Below, one piece after another: positions 7,547 to 15,593 of a stretch of DNA of 64,000 nt. Position numbers and translations under genes: made by a program. This DNA is from CG2-30-51-40 sp041753575 (lineage in GTDB: Bacteria; Desulfobacterota; DSM-4660; Desulfatiglandales; Desulfatiglandaceae): the NCBI GenBank assembly GCA_041753575.1, contig JBGSUA010000003.1:1-64000 (forward strand). The letters run 5' to 3'. Numbering within the stretch: position 1 is the stretch's first letter; every line of letters starts with the position of its first letter. Below the pieces are notes generated by a model. The model ran no database searches, had not been told where the DNA came from, and was given only the letters and a program-made list of their open reading frames with translations.

Positions 7547-9733
7547 TTATTGCGCATTGGGCGAGATCACCGGACGCGCCGCGCTCAGAGGATAGAACTT
7601 GGTCTTTACCCCGCCTCCTTCCCGCGGGAAGAACCACAGTTCATACTCGATCTCCGACGGGGCTCCGAATCCGGAGGTTCCGCCGACAGAGTACCACCCC
7701 TGCTCGACAAAGACGTCCAGCGTCTTGATCTGCCCGGCAGGCACCCAACCCCCCATCGGGCGATCTCCGTAGAGGTCGTTAACATTGCCCCTGAAGTCTC
7801 CTATCCACGCTCCATCCCATTTGCCATCCTTGAAGACCCAGTTTCGAGCCTGATACATGGTTTGGTCGCCGCCAGTCTGTGGATGAAAGCGCTGTCCAGT
7901 GTTTGTATCGGACAACGAGATATGAGGGCTTGTCCCCTTGCGTCTGAAGTAATAGGCGAGCGCACCGGGGCCGCGAACCGTGAGTGTGCCTTGCTTGATC
8001 TTCACGTGCTGCGTGACCTCTGCGAGTGAATGCCGGGGCGGGGATTTTTTGTCTTCGCCATTCAGATAGTAGGGGCCTTCCGGGCTCCCGCCGAACCGGA
8101 ACCAGTGCTTGTCGAATCTGTGCGCCCCGGACATTACCATGAATCCGCCGCCGGACGTGCTCCACTGATCGGCCTTGGGACAGATCGAAGCGTGGGAGCC
8201 CGTGTGCTGGGTCTTCCAACGTGTGCCGTCCGGTGTTATGGACGGCGGCTCTCCTGCAGGCTTCTTGCGCCACAGGGCTTCGCAATCCTTCGTTGCCGCC
8301 AGATGGGCGGGATTCTTGAACATCTCGTTGATGATCGTTTTGCGATCGGTTCTCGGCCACGCCTTGAGCTCGGACGCGGTGGGCTGGCGCGCGTAGATCG
8401 CCTGGCAGGCGTCTTTCATGAACCGGACGCCGTCATGGTTTTGATTCACGTATCCCGGGCTCGCGAAGAAGTAGGCGATCATGTGCTGCCGCGGGGCACC
8501 GTCCCGCAATCGGGCGACCTGCGCCCGGATTTCTTGCTCGGCCGGTTCGCGGTGGGTGATGCAGAGATACAATGACCGCACAAAGTCTTCGTCTGATGCA
8601 CAGGGCAGGGAAACCACCTGATCAAAGTTCGGGGGAGCGTCTGAAGCGGCACTGCCTGCTGTCGCCGGATCCTTTTTGCTGTCCAGATACAGTTTCCATG
8701 TACCGATATTCTTTCTTTCGTTGTGCGTAAAGGAACCCTCGATGACGTTTCCATTGAGTTTTCCCGTGTACTCCTGACTGCAGGGACCACTGTTCCCCTG
8801 TCCGGTGCAATCGCGTGTGATGGTGACCGTATTCCCGTCAATGCGCCCGCTCAGCGGATCATTTCTCGGCCCGGGGCAGCATCCCCATTCAGACATGCCG
8901 CTGATGCGGCCACTACTGACGTTCAGCTTCCAGACACTCGGATAGAGGCCTGAGGCCCATGTGTCGACGCGATAGGAGCCGCTACCGAGGATTAAGGTGG
9001 CGGTTGGAGGGGGCGTTGCGGCAGCGGAGCCCGGGACGACCTTGGATTCCGGCGTATCCTTTACCTTTGCGCCTGAATCCGGGACAGCGAACACTTTCAC
9101 TCTGGTCCCCTGCGCCGGGATGAAGTTGGCCCAACCGGCCTTAGCCCAACCGGCATCTATTTTGATGGCGATCCGATCGCCTTTCTCGACCTGGCGAATC
9201 TGTGCGGGTTTGGGCGGCGTGAATTTTACTGGTTCGCCGGTCGCGTGCGCGATTTTGCTCACGCTCGCAAAGCCGACCTTTTCCGTGCGGCCGTCTTTCT
9301 TCAACAGCGTAATGCCGACGGCGGGTTCTTGCCCATGTTCCTTGCTCACCCGCTGCTCGACACGAACCATGATGGTGCCGCTGTCGAAAATTGGAATCTC
9401 CATCGTTTTGGAGAGTGTCGGCTTTACCTCGGTTTCAAAATTGTGGATCTGCAGATCGCACCTGGCCCGGAAGTCCGGGCGCGACTCGAACTTCTGGCCG
9501 TAGGATATCCATTTGCCGGAGTCGCAGCTCTGTACATATTGCCACCATCCTGGATTCAGGTCGTACTCAAATTCCTCAAGAACGGTTTCGCCTCCACCCT
9601 GCCCATTGCGCGGGTGCGGTTCGCTTGCAGCGACCTTCGCCGCTAGCGTAAGAGCAGCGGCGGACAAGAGCGCCAGTCCCCAAATTGTTAGTCTCATGGG
9701 CTCTAGCCGATTGACGTAGCTTGCCATTTTCAT
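7547..9733 (-). CDS. Large secreted protein with DUF4214-like segment, unknown function
   Basis: A 728-residue protein with an N-terminal signal sequence (hydrophobic stretch around residues 17-32). Residues ~250-350 hold a small beta-rich unit with CCPGPRNDPLSGRIDG and a Cys-containing CTGQGNSG. Residues ~375-440 (EDFVRSLYLCITHREP, then RLRDG) resemble DUF4214, a helical module often found in large exported proteins. The C-terminal half is rich in Gly, Trp and Tyr and looks like a beta-sandwich. The start is supported by GGAGG seven bases upstream. It follows two other unknown exported or membrane genes with a 20-bp gap, so the three look like one operon. I do not recognise a function. Confidence 0.75.
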   Translation of the reverse strand: MKMASYVNRLEPMRLTIWGLALLSAAALTLAAKVAASEPHPRNGQGGGETVLEEFEYDLNPGWWQYVQSCDSGKWISYGQKFESRPDFRARCDLQIHNFETEVKPTLSKTMEIPIFDSGTIMVRVEQRVSKEHGQEPAVGITLLKKDGRTEKVGFASVSKIAHATGEPVKFTPPKPAQIRQVEKGDRIAIKIDAGWAKAGWANFIPAQGTRVKVFAVPDSGAKVKDTPESKVVPGSAAATPPPTATLILGSGSYRVDTWASGLYPSVWKLNVSSGRISGMSEWGCCPGPRNDPLSGRIDGNTVTITRDCTGQGNSGPCSQEYTGKLNGNVIEGSFTHNERKNIGTWKLYLDSKKDPATAGSAASDAPPNFDQVVSLPCASDEDFVRSLYLCITHREPAEQEIRAQVARLRDGAPRQHMIAYFFASPGYVNQNHDGVRFMKDACQAIYARQPTASELKAWPRTDRKTIINEMFKNPAHLAATKDCEALWRKKPAGEPPSITPDGTRWKTQHTGSHASICPKADQWSTSGGGFMVMSGAHRFDKHWFRFGGSPEGPYYLNGEDKKSPPRHSLAEVTQHVKIKQGTLTVRGPGALAYYFRRKGTSPHISLSDTNTGQRFHPQTGGDQTMYQARNWVFKDGKWDGAWIGDFRGNVNDLYGDRPMGGWVPAGQIKTLDVFVEQGWYSVGGTSGFGAPSEIEYELWFFPREGGGVKTKFYPLSAARPVISPNAQ

Positions 9734-9753
9734 TTCATTTCCTCCATGTGTTC

Positions 9754-10707
9754 TCAGATGGCGGGGTATAGTTGCACTTGAATCTCGACGGGTTGTTCTA
9801 TTGGTTGAATTTCAAAGACGGGGCTTTCGCCGTAGAAGCCGGACGGTGGATTGCCCGACGCGGAGTGGTGCTTAAACTGATAAAACCCGGGCTGCAAGGA
9901 AAGGATGCCTTCCGGCAAGTCGGCGGAATTCAGTTCGCGTCGATCGATTTCGACATACTGGTGCTGGCTGGCGGTATCGCCCTCCCAGCGCCGGATTGTC
10001 ACGCCTTTCCCCTGCTCCCGTTGCTCGTAGCGGATGAGCGTGACAGAGCCGAGGCCTTCCAGCGACATAGGGGCGTTCTTGCCGACGACGTAGAAGATGG
10101 GCTTCACGATTCCCCAGCTTGAAATCACGGTTTTGCCGTCTTCGGCAATGTCAAGGGTGGCGAGATTCCGCCAAGGTTCAGGGGCGGATTTTTTCCTGAC
10201 GGCACGGGCCAGGATGCGGTGGCGGCCGGGTTTCCACTCCTTCGGGGCGATCCAGAAAGCGATGCTGAGGTTGCCGCCCACGACCCCGCTGACGCTCTGC
10301 TTGAGGAGTGTGCCGTTCTTGGCGGCCTGGTCCCATTGACCGTTTTGGCCGGCGCTGACGACGTTCTTGATCGAGCGGTCCTCGCTGGCCGGATCGAGTA
10401 TCACGCCGAATGCGCCGGGCGGGACGGGGGCGCAGTCGTTGCCTAGGACTTGCATCGCCCCGAAAACGGGCCTTGCATCGGGATCGAGAATCAGCAGCTC
10501 GAGCCGGTCGAGGGGGCCCACGGCCTTGACGTTGGGCACCACCCATTCAATGGCGATGTCGTTGACCTCCGGTTCCGCGGCAGCGCGGACGAACTTCATC
10601 GGGACCGGCGGCGGAACCGGGCGGGAGGCCATGGCGTGGGCAAGGCCGACCAAGGCGATAAACAGGCTGGCCCCCATGAAGCAGCGGGTGATCGTATTCT
10701 TTACCAT
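9754..10707 (-). CDS. Secreted hypothetical protein
   Basis: A 317-residue protein starting MVKNTITRCFMGASLFIAL with a signal peptide ending near HAMA. The body is beta-rich, with no motif I recognise. The ATG at 10707 is chosen because it overlaps the stop of the upstream membrane gene by 7 bp and has AAGGAG upstream; the same frame stays open upstream to 11193, but that stretch is the shadow of the neighbouring gene. It lies between the membrane protein and the 728-residue secreted protein, so the three probably act together at the cell envelope. Confidence 0.75.
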   Translation of the reverse strand: MVKNTITRCFMGASLFIALVGLAHAMASRPVPPPVPMKFVRAAAEPEVNDIAIEWVVPNVKAVGPLDRLELLILDPDARPVFGAMQVLGNDCAPVPPGAFGVILDPASEDRSIKNVVSAGQNGQWDQAAKNGTLLKQSVSGVVGGNLSIAFWIAPKEWKPGRHRILARAVRKKSAPEPWRNLATLDIAEDGKTVISSWGIVKPIFYVVGKNAPMSLEGLGSVTLIRYEQREQGKGVTIRRWEGDTASQHQYVEIDRRELNSADLPEGILSLQPGFYQFKHHSASGNPPSGFYGESPVFEIQPIEQPVEIQVQLYPAI

Positions 10708-11849
10708 TTCGACAGCCACTCCTTGGATACGGTTGCGATGCGTTCTTTCCATATCTCCGGTGCCTGTTCGGCCAGCGTTTCCAAGATCACCTTCTTGGTG
10801 GAGGCATACGGGGGCTCCAGGATGCGGAGGGTGGACCCTCCGCCGTGGATTTCGAGCGACTTCATCGCCCGGTGCGGTGCGGGAACGCCACCCAGCTTGC
10901 GCGGGGTGAAGGCGTGCGCTACAGCGATGCCCTCCAGCTTGGCCCACGCCACGAGGGACGAACCGAACAGGCCTTTCTGCACAATCGTGTCGCGAGTGAT
11001 CCACAGGGTCTGGCAGGACATCGCGGTGGTTATTAGTGCCAGCACCGGATTTGCGAGAACCACCATGAAGAGACCCATGCCCCAGGTGATGTCCTCCTTC
11101 CATTCCGGGACGGTATGGAAAACGTGGGCGAAGACCATATCCAGGAACCACAAGGCAAAGGGGATCCCGACGCCGATGATGATAACATCCCAAATGATGA
11201 TAGCGCTTCGCTTGCCGACCCGAATGCCATCACCGGACGGGGGGGCGTAGCTTCCGCAAAGCGCGGCAAGCCCAAGAATCAAGAAGAGTAAGCCCGTCAC
11301 CTTGCATCCTATCCTGAGGTTCTTCACTTCAATCGGGACGGAGACGCTTTCCCTTTTGACATGCCCCTTGAAAACATAGCGTTCGTATTGAAACGCCTGA
11401 TCTTCTTTAGCGATTCCAACGGACTCCCTGAAGGCGTCCCACTCTTCGAGCGGGACCGTGTCCAGCCGGTTTACACGGGGGACGGAAGACCATATGCGTT
11501 GCATGGTATTGACCTTATCCGAGAGGGCGGGATAAGGAGTCAGGTCTTCGGGCTGTATCCGGGGATATCCGTATGAATTGATCACTTCGGCGGCACGGGT
11601 GTCTTCCAGCGCTTTTTTCTGCCGCCGTTCATTCATCTGTTTTAACTTCTCCTCCAGGGAGTCCGACTCTGCCGGGGGTGATTCCACATCTGCGGGCTTC
11701 TCCACGCCGAGGAGGTTCTCGCTGTTTTCCAGAAAGAGAAAATCCCGCTCAGCCTCCCCCATGCGATGGGTACACACCGGAATGAACAACAGGACCAGCC
11801 CGGCCGGTAGCAGAAGGTACGCCATCCATCGTTTCAGCCAGCTCAGCAT
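10701..11849 (-). CDS. Membrane protein with PH-like C-terminal domain, unknown function
   Basis: A 382-residue protein: N-terminal membrane helix (residues ~9-27), a charged Glu/Lys-rich segment (~60-85), then three or four hydrophobic segments between ~185 and 280. The C-terminal ~100 residues (LWITRDTIVQKGLFGSSLVAW) look like a bacterial PH-like domain. AGGAGG stands five bases before the ATG. It is the first gene of a three-gene operon with two exported proteins. No function is recognised. Confidence 0.72.
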   Translation of the reverse strand: MLSWLKRWMAYLLLPAGLVLLFIPVCTHRMGEAERDFLFLENSENLLGVEKPADVESPPAESDSLEEKLKQMNERRQKKALEDTRAAEVINSYGYPRIQPEDLTPYPALSDKVNTMQRIWSSVPRVNRLDTVPLEEWDAFRESVGIAKEDQAFQYERYVFKGHVKRESVSVPIEVKNLRIGCKVTGLLFLILGLAALCGSYAPPSGDGIRVGKRSAIIIWDVIIIGVGIPFALWFLDMVFAHVFHTVPEWKEDITWGMGLFMVVLANPVLALITTAMSCQTLWITRDTIVQKGLFGSSLVAWAKLEGIAVAHAFTPRKLGGVPAPHRAMKSLEIHGGGSTLRILEPPYASTKKVILETLAEQAPEIWKERIATVSKEWLSKW

Positions 11850-11877
11850 CAGAACCTCCTTGGCGTAGGGCCGCCCT

Positions 11878-11971
11878 CATTCAAGCCGGCATAGTCCCGG
11901 TTCGCTTATATGGCCAGCAAGAGCCCAACTGAAAATTAAGTGGCGCCTGCTGTTTTGCTTCCGCTTGAATG
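11878..11971. repeat. 9-bp inverted repeat in spacer
   Basis: CATTCAAGC at 11878-11886 and GCTTGAATG at 11963-11971 are perfect inverted repeats 76 bp apart, between the aldolase and membrane-protein genes. It may be an imperfect large hairpin; its role is unknown. Confidence 0.4.
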
Positions 11972-12009
11972 CCGGGTTATGTATACTCCGCTGTGCCGGC
12001 ACCGGTAAC

Positions 12010-12729
12010 CTATTTCGCCTTTCCCTGTTTTACGACTGCGGCCATCGCATCTTTGAGCACATCCTCATCCGCAAGGTAGTAATGACGCACAAGCTTGAGA
12101 TCAGAATCAAGCTCGGTGAACACTGCCTCGAGAACCCTGGATGTGACAACTTCGCAGCGTTCAATGTTGTGAGTGCCATCCATTAGTACTTCCGGCTCCA
12201 CGATCGGCACGATATCCAATTCCTGGCAGAGCGCGGCGTAACGCGCCAATACATGGGCATTCGCACGAATACCGAACGTGGCAGGAACATCGCGCTCGTT
12301 GATCTCAATAACCGCCCGCCACTTCGCGAACTTGGCTCCCATCTGTTTGTACTCGACGAGCCGCTCGCGCAGGCCGTCCAGACCTTCGGCAATCTTATCG
12401 CCAGGGTACAGTGCCAGCGCTTTGGCGCCTTTGTCCACCTTGATCCCTGGTATGATCCCCCGTCTCGATAGTAACTCGGCGAAGGGAGTTCCGTCTCGAG
12501 TGCCTTGGCGAAGCGTTTCGTCGAAGAGAATGACACCACCGATATAGCGTTCGATCCCCTCGGTCGTAAAAAGCATGTCACGGTATCGCCGGCGGTTTTC
12601 TTCGGTGGACTCTACCTTGATGGAATCGAAGCGCTTCTTGATCGTGGGATTACTTTCATCCGCCGCAAGCACGCCCTTCTGTTTCGCGACGATGGCTTTT
12701 GCTAAAGAACTGAGTTTATCTTTGTTCAT
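12010..12729 (-). pseudogene. Truncated class I fructose-bisphosphate aldolase
   Basis: The first ~205 of 239 residues match eukaryotic-type class I aldolases, normally about 340-360 residues. D24 (AADES), K98 (GIKVDK), K136 (FAKWR) and E178 (VPIVEPE) correspond to rabbit D33, K107, K146 and E187. The chain then diverges after VLEAVFTEL and ends in an unrelated 30-residue tail, so the Schiff-base lysine (rabbit K229, in LLKPNMV) and the rest of the barrel are absent. No remnant follows in the 140 bp downstream. It should not catalyse aldol cleavage. It is called a pseudogene, although the intact frame leaves open a new function. Confidence 0.75.
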
Positions 12730-12791
12730 TCGTAACTGCTTTCTTCATTCTGTTTCATCACACATAATCGCGACGACGCGCAACCTTCGGC

Positions 12792-12853
12792 GTGAACGCT
12801 CGCGTCACCCGGAGCCGGCTGTTTCGGCGATCGGGTGCACGCCATTGGTTCGC
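12792..12853. repeat. Long imperfect hairpin, attC-like
   Basis: Nested arms pair: GTGAAC (12792-12797) with GTTCGC (12848-12853), GCGTCACCCG (12802-12811) with CGGGTG-C-ACGC (12832-12842, one unpaired C at 12838), and GCCG (12814-12817) with CGGC (12825-12828). Extrahelical bases and outer AAC/GTT triplets recall integron attC sites, but canonical RYYYAAC and GTTRRRY boxes are not met. It lies between the aldolase and hicB genes. Confidence 0.45.
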
Positions 12854-12901
12854 AACATGTGATTTGCTCGCCCATTGCACATGGGCTCACGAACCCTCAA
12901 A

Positions 12902-13318
12902 TCAGACCAGGCTTTCCGTGAGAACGAAGTCTTTCCTCGATGCGACGGCAGATAGCAGTTGACTCAGTTTCGGAACCGTTGGGACAGTTCTCCCTTGCTC
13001 GTAGCGAGCGTAGGTATTGAGGGACTTTAAACCCAGTTTTGACGCGACCTCGGCGAGAGACAGTCCGGACTTAATCCGCTCGCGTCGGAGGAGGAAAGCA
13101 GTGAGAGTAGATTCATCTGACGCACCAACCTCAAAATACTCGCCTTTTCCAGGAAAGAGATGAATCTTGAAGTCACGTTTGTTGACGAGTGTTTCAATAG
13201 CGTCGGCGATCATGTCAAAGGCTTCCTTCTTTGTTCGCCCCTGAGAAACCACGGTCAGGATGGGAACTTCAATAGCCCAATACCGGCCCGACTTGAAAAC
13301 TCTTCCAGCAAATCTCAT
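12902..13318 (-). CDS. hicB: HicB-like antitoxin with XRE-type helix-turn-helix
   Basis: A 138-residue protein. The N-terminal half (residues ~1-70) is a HicB-like partial RNase-H fold (YWAIEVPILTVVSQGRT, AIETLVN). The C-terminal half (~78-130) is an XRE helix-turn-helix (SGLSLAEVASKLG then NTYARYEQGR). It should neutralise the adjacent HicA toxin and repress the operon. Its ATG overlaps the hicA stop by 4 nt (ATGA). It lies in an accessory region between an attC-like hairpin and an integrase remnant. Confidence 0.88.
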   Translation of the reverse strand: MRFAGRVFKSGRYWAIEVPILTVVSQGRTKKEAFDMIADAIETLVNKRDFKIHLFPGKGEYFEVGASDESTLTAFLLRRERIKSGLSLAEVASKLGLKSLNTYARYEQGRTVPTVPKLSQLLSAVASRKDFVLTESLV

Positions 13319-13494
13319 AATAAACCTCCCCCGCCCTCCTTGAGGATTGCCTTGGCGGTGTATTCGTTTATCTCATTGTGTCTGGGCACGACGATCTCCC
13401 GTTTGCCATCGGACCAAACGTCGTGACGGGCGCCATGCCGAACAAGGCGCCAACCCAGAGAACGCAGCCTATTCTCGATGTCTCGACGCTTCAT
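13315..13494 (-). CDS. hicA: HicA-like mRNA interferase toxin
   Basis: A 59-residue protein starting MKRRDIENRLRSLGWRLVRH. It has the HicA features: a double-stranded-RNA-binding-like fold with the catalytic His in RHGARHDVW, followed by EIVVPRHNEINEYTAKAIL. HicA toxins cleave mRNA when released from HicB. The stop TGA lies inside the ATGA overlap with hicB, giving the usual toxin-first order. Its length is normal for HicA. Confidence 0.88.
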   Translation of the reverse strand: MKRRDIENRLRSLGWRLVRHGARHDVWSDGKREIVVPRHNEINEYTAKAILKEGGGGLL

Positions 13495-13502
13495 GGGTCA
13501 AC

Positions 13503-13522
13503 TTTACACCGATATGTGTAAA
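13503..13522. promoter_or_regulatory. Palindromic operator upstream of hicA
   Basis: TTTACAC and GTGTAAA arms flank a 6-bp centre, 9 bp before the hicA ATG. TTGACA (minus strand, 13528-13523) abuts it and TAAAGT (13506-13501) could be the -10. This placement suits autoregulation by the HicB helix-turn-helix. Binding is inferred. Confidence 0.55.
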
Positions 13523-13733
13523 TGTCAAGACCCAGTCCGAATCTCGGCCCGGGTATGATCGCAACCAAAGTGCTATACGGGCGAACAATATATTGAACAG
13601 TTTCCTTTCAATATCAAGAAGTTTAGCACTTGTCAATATTACAAAGAAAATCAAATTGATAAATCTCTTTAATGTTATTATTTTTGCTAAATTGTTCAAG
13701 ACTCATTTTGTAATGTTAGTGGGTTTATGTTCA

Positions 13734-13927
13734 ATGCCTATACTGCCTGTTCCGGTCCCCATTCTGAAGAGTTTTGACGCAATTCTCGAAAAACGAGCCG
13801 TTCCGCCGGGACAGCGTGCGGACTATAAAAAGTGGCTCAGGTAATTTCTGGCGACCAGTTACGTTTGTTCGTCGAGAAGTTGCGGGAAAAAAGACAGAAC
13901 CCATTACGTTCCAACCAATATATTTAA
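13734..13927 (+). pseudogene. Broken N-terminal fragment of an integron-type tyrosine integrase
   Basis: The frame MPILPVPVPILKSFDAILEK continues to RADYKKWLR and stops at 13842. It resembles the N-terminal DNA-binding domain of deltaproteobacterial integron-type integrases, where the next residues would be YYLDFC. After the stop a second frame reads GDQLRLFVEKLREKRQNP, also like this domain, then stops at 13927. So a frameshift or small deletion has broken the gene and the catalytic domain is gone. The upstream 13.55-13.73 kb is AT-rich. The rest of 13495-14269 holds no gene apart from the sat promoter. The match is from memory. Confidence 0.55.
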
Positions 13928-14072
13928 GGAGGCCGAGAGCCCACTTGATTTCTAATTGGGTGAGGTTGCCACGAGCAGGGCGGCAAAATTGAGCTTGGCG
14001 GATAATCCGGGAAAGCTCCGGCCAGGGGCAGGGTCATGGCAGGCACTTTGTGAAAAAAATTACTAAATTGGC

Positions 14073-14101
14073 TTGACAGTTACGGAAACTTTTGATAAAT
14101 T
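14073..14101 (+). promoter_or_regulatory. Sigma70-like promoter of sat
   Basis: TTGACA (14073-14078), a 17-bp spacer and TAAATT (14096-14101). The start would be near 14108, giving a leader of about 160 nt before sat. No known riboswitch is recognised in the leader. Confidence 0.65.
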
Positions 14102-14269
14102 ACCCTTGTCTTTACAGAAACTGAGAACGCTGGGCAGGGTGGTTCTTTGGCTTTAATTTCGACCTTAGCTTTTGCGGGTAGCAGGGTTTCTGGGGTAACA
14201 CGGGTAAGAGGCTAACAGGGGCAATCCCATTAATGTGTGAAAAACAACTAATTAACAGGAGAGGACATT

Positions 14270-15463
14270 ATGATTAAACCGCATGGATCTGACAAACTGA
14301 ACCCCCTTTATGTCATGGACGCTACGGAACGCGCCAAATTGACTAAAGAGGCTGAGAAACTCCCGTCTGTTGTAGTTTCTTCCGCCGCTGCCGCCAACGC
14401 GGTGATGCTGGGCGCCGGCTACTTCAATCCCTTGACTGGTTTTATGAATGTAGCGGACGCGATAAGCGTTGCCAAGGACATGAAGACAACAAAGGGGCTT
14501 TTCTGGCCTGTTCCTATTCTGAACGTGCTCAAAGACGCATCCCCCATCAAGGGCGCGAAAAAGATCGCTCTGAGAGATCCCAATGTTGCAGGCAACCCTG
14601 TCATAGCAATCCAGGAAGTCGCAGCCATCGAAGAGATTAAGCCCGACCAGATGAAGATGATGACCCAGTCCATTTTCAGGACTGAAGATCCCAAGCATCC
14701 CGGTGTAGCGGCATTCAACAGCGTAGGCAACCTGGCGGTCTCTGGCCCCATCAAGGTTCTCAGCTATTCATACTTTGAGAAGGAATTCCCCGAGACCTTC
14801 CGTACCGCATATCAGATCAGAGAACAGATGGGCAAGCTTGGCTGGAACAAGGTTGTCGCCTTCCAGACTAGAAACCCGATGCACCGCGCCCATGAAGAAC
14901 TATGCCGCATGGCATATAATGATCTTAAGGCAGACGGCATATTGATCCACATGCTGCTTGGGAAACTGAAGGGGGGAGACATCCCGGCTGACGTTCGCGA
15001 CGCCTGCATCAGAAAGATGGTTGAGCTCTACTTTAAGCCCAACACCGTCTTGATAACAGGCTACGGCTTTGACATGCTCTATGCCGGGCCGAAAGAGGCG
15101 GTGCTTCACGCGGTTTTCAGGCAAAACACGGGCTGCACACACCTGATAGTTGGAAGGGATCACGCAGGCGTGGGAGACTATTACGGCCCGTTTGACGCAC
15201 AGACCATATTTGATGAGGTACCAAAGGGTGCCCTGCTGATACAAATCTACAAGGCCGACAACACCGCTTGGTCAAAGAAGCTCGGCAAGGTCATAATGAT
15301 GCGCGATGCCCCGGATCACACAAAGGATGATTTCATTATGCTTTCCGGAACCAAGGTGCGAGAGATGCTGGGCAAAGGAGAGGCTCCTCCTCCTGAGTTC
15401 TCAAGACCGGAAGTTGCCAAGATTCTCATCGGCTACTACCAGGCGCTGGACAGCAAGAAATAG
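14270..15463 (+). CDS. sat: Sulfate adenylyltransferase (ATP sulfurylase), dissimilatory type
   Basis: A 397-residue homo-oligomeric ATP sulfurylase that activates sulfate to adenosine phosphosulfate at the start of dissimilatory sulfate reduction. The ATP-binding motif QTRNPMHRAHE is at residues 199-209 and the second conserved motif is VGRDHAG. The length matches the deltaproteobacterial enzyme. A strong GGAGAGGA ribosome-binding site precedes the ATG. It is monocistronic: its own promoter at 14073 and a terminator right after it. aprAB, qmo and dsr genes are not in the window. This is the best evidence for a sulfate-reducing or related lifestyle. Confidence 0.97.
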   Translation: MIKPHGSDKLNPLYVMDATERAKLTKEAEKLPSVVVSSAAAANAVMLGAGYFNPLTGFMNVADAISVAKDMKTTKGLFWPVPILNVLKDASPIKGAKKIALRDPNVAGNPVIAIQEVAAIEEIKPDQMKMMTQSIFRTEDPKHPGVAAFNSVGNLAVSGPIKVLSYSYFEKEFPETFRTAYQIREQMGKLGWNKVVAFQTRNPMHRAHEELCRMAYNDLKADGILIHMLLGKLKGGDIPADVRDACIRKMVELYFKPNTVLITGYGFDMLYAGPKEAVLHAVFRQNTGCTHLIVGRDHAGVGDYYGPFDAQTIFDEVPKGALLIQIYKADNTAWSKKLGKVIMMRDAPDHTKDDFIMLSGTKVREMLGKGEAPPPEFSRPEVAKILIGYYQALDSKK

Positions 15464-15495
15464 TCAGTAAACCAAATTCAATAATAGCTTGAAGG

Positions 15496-15526
15496 AAAAC
15501 CCGTGCCGTCAGGTACGGGTTTTTTG
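15496..15526 (+). terminator. Intrinsic terminator after sat
   Basis: AAAACCCGT pairs with ACGGGTTTT (stem 15496-15504 with 15515-15523) around a GCCGTCAGGT loop, followed by more T. It lies 33 bases after the sat stop. Confidence 0.9.
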
Positions 15527-15593
15527 TTGGGGAATCAGGCGGCCTGTGGGGGAGACGGAGGTCCCTTAACCATAATACAAATGAGCTGTTTGC

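Noticed and set aside
10708..11193. N-terminal extension of the 317-residue secreted protein
   Set aside because: It is the antisense-free shadow frame of the upstream membrane protein gene; the signal peptide and ribosome-binding site place the start at 10707.
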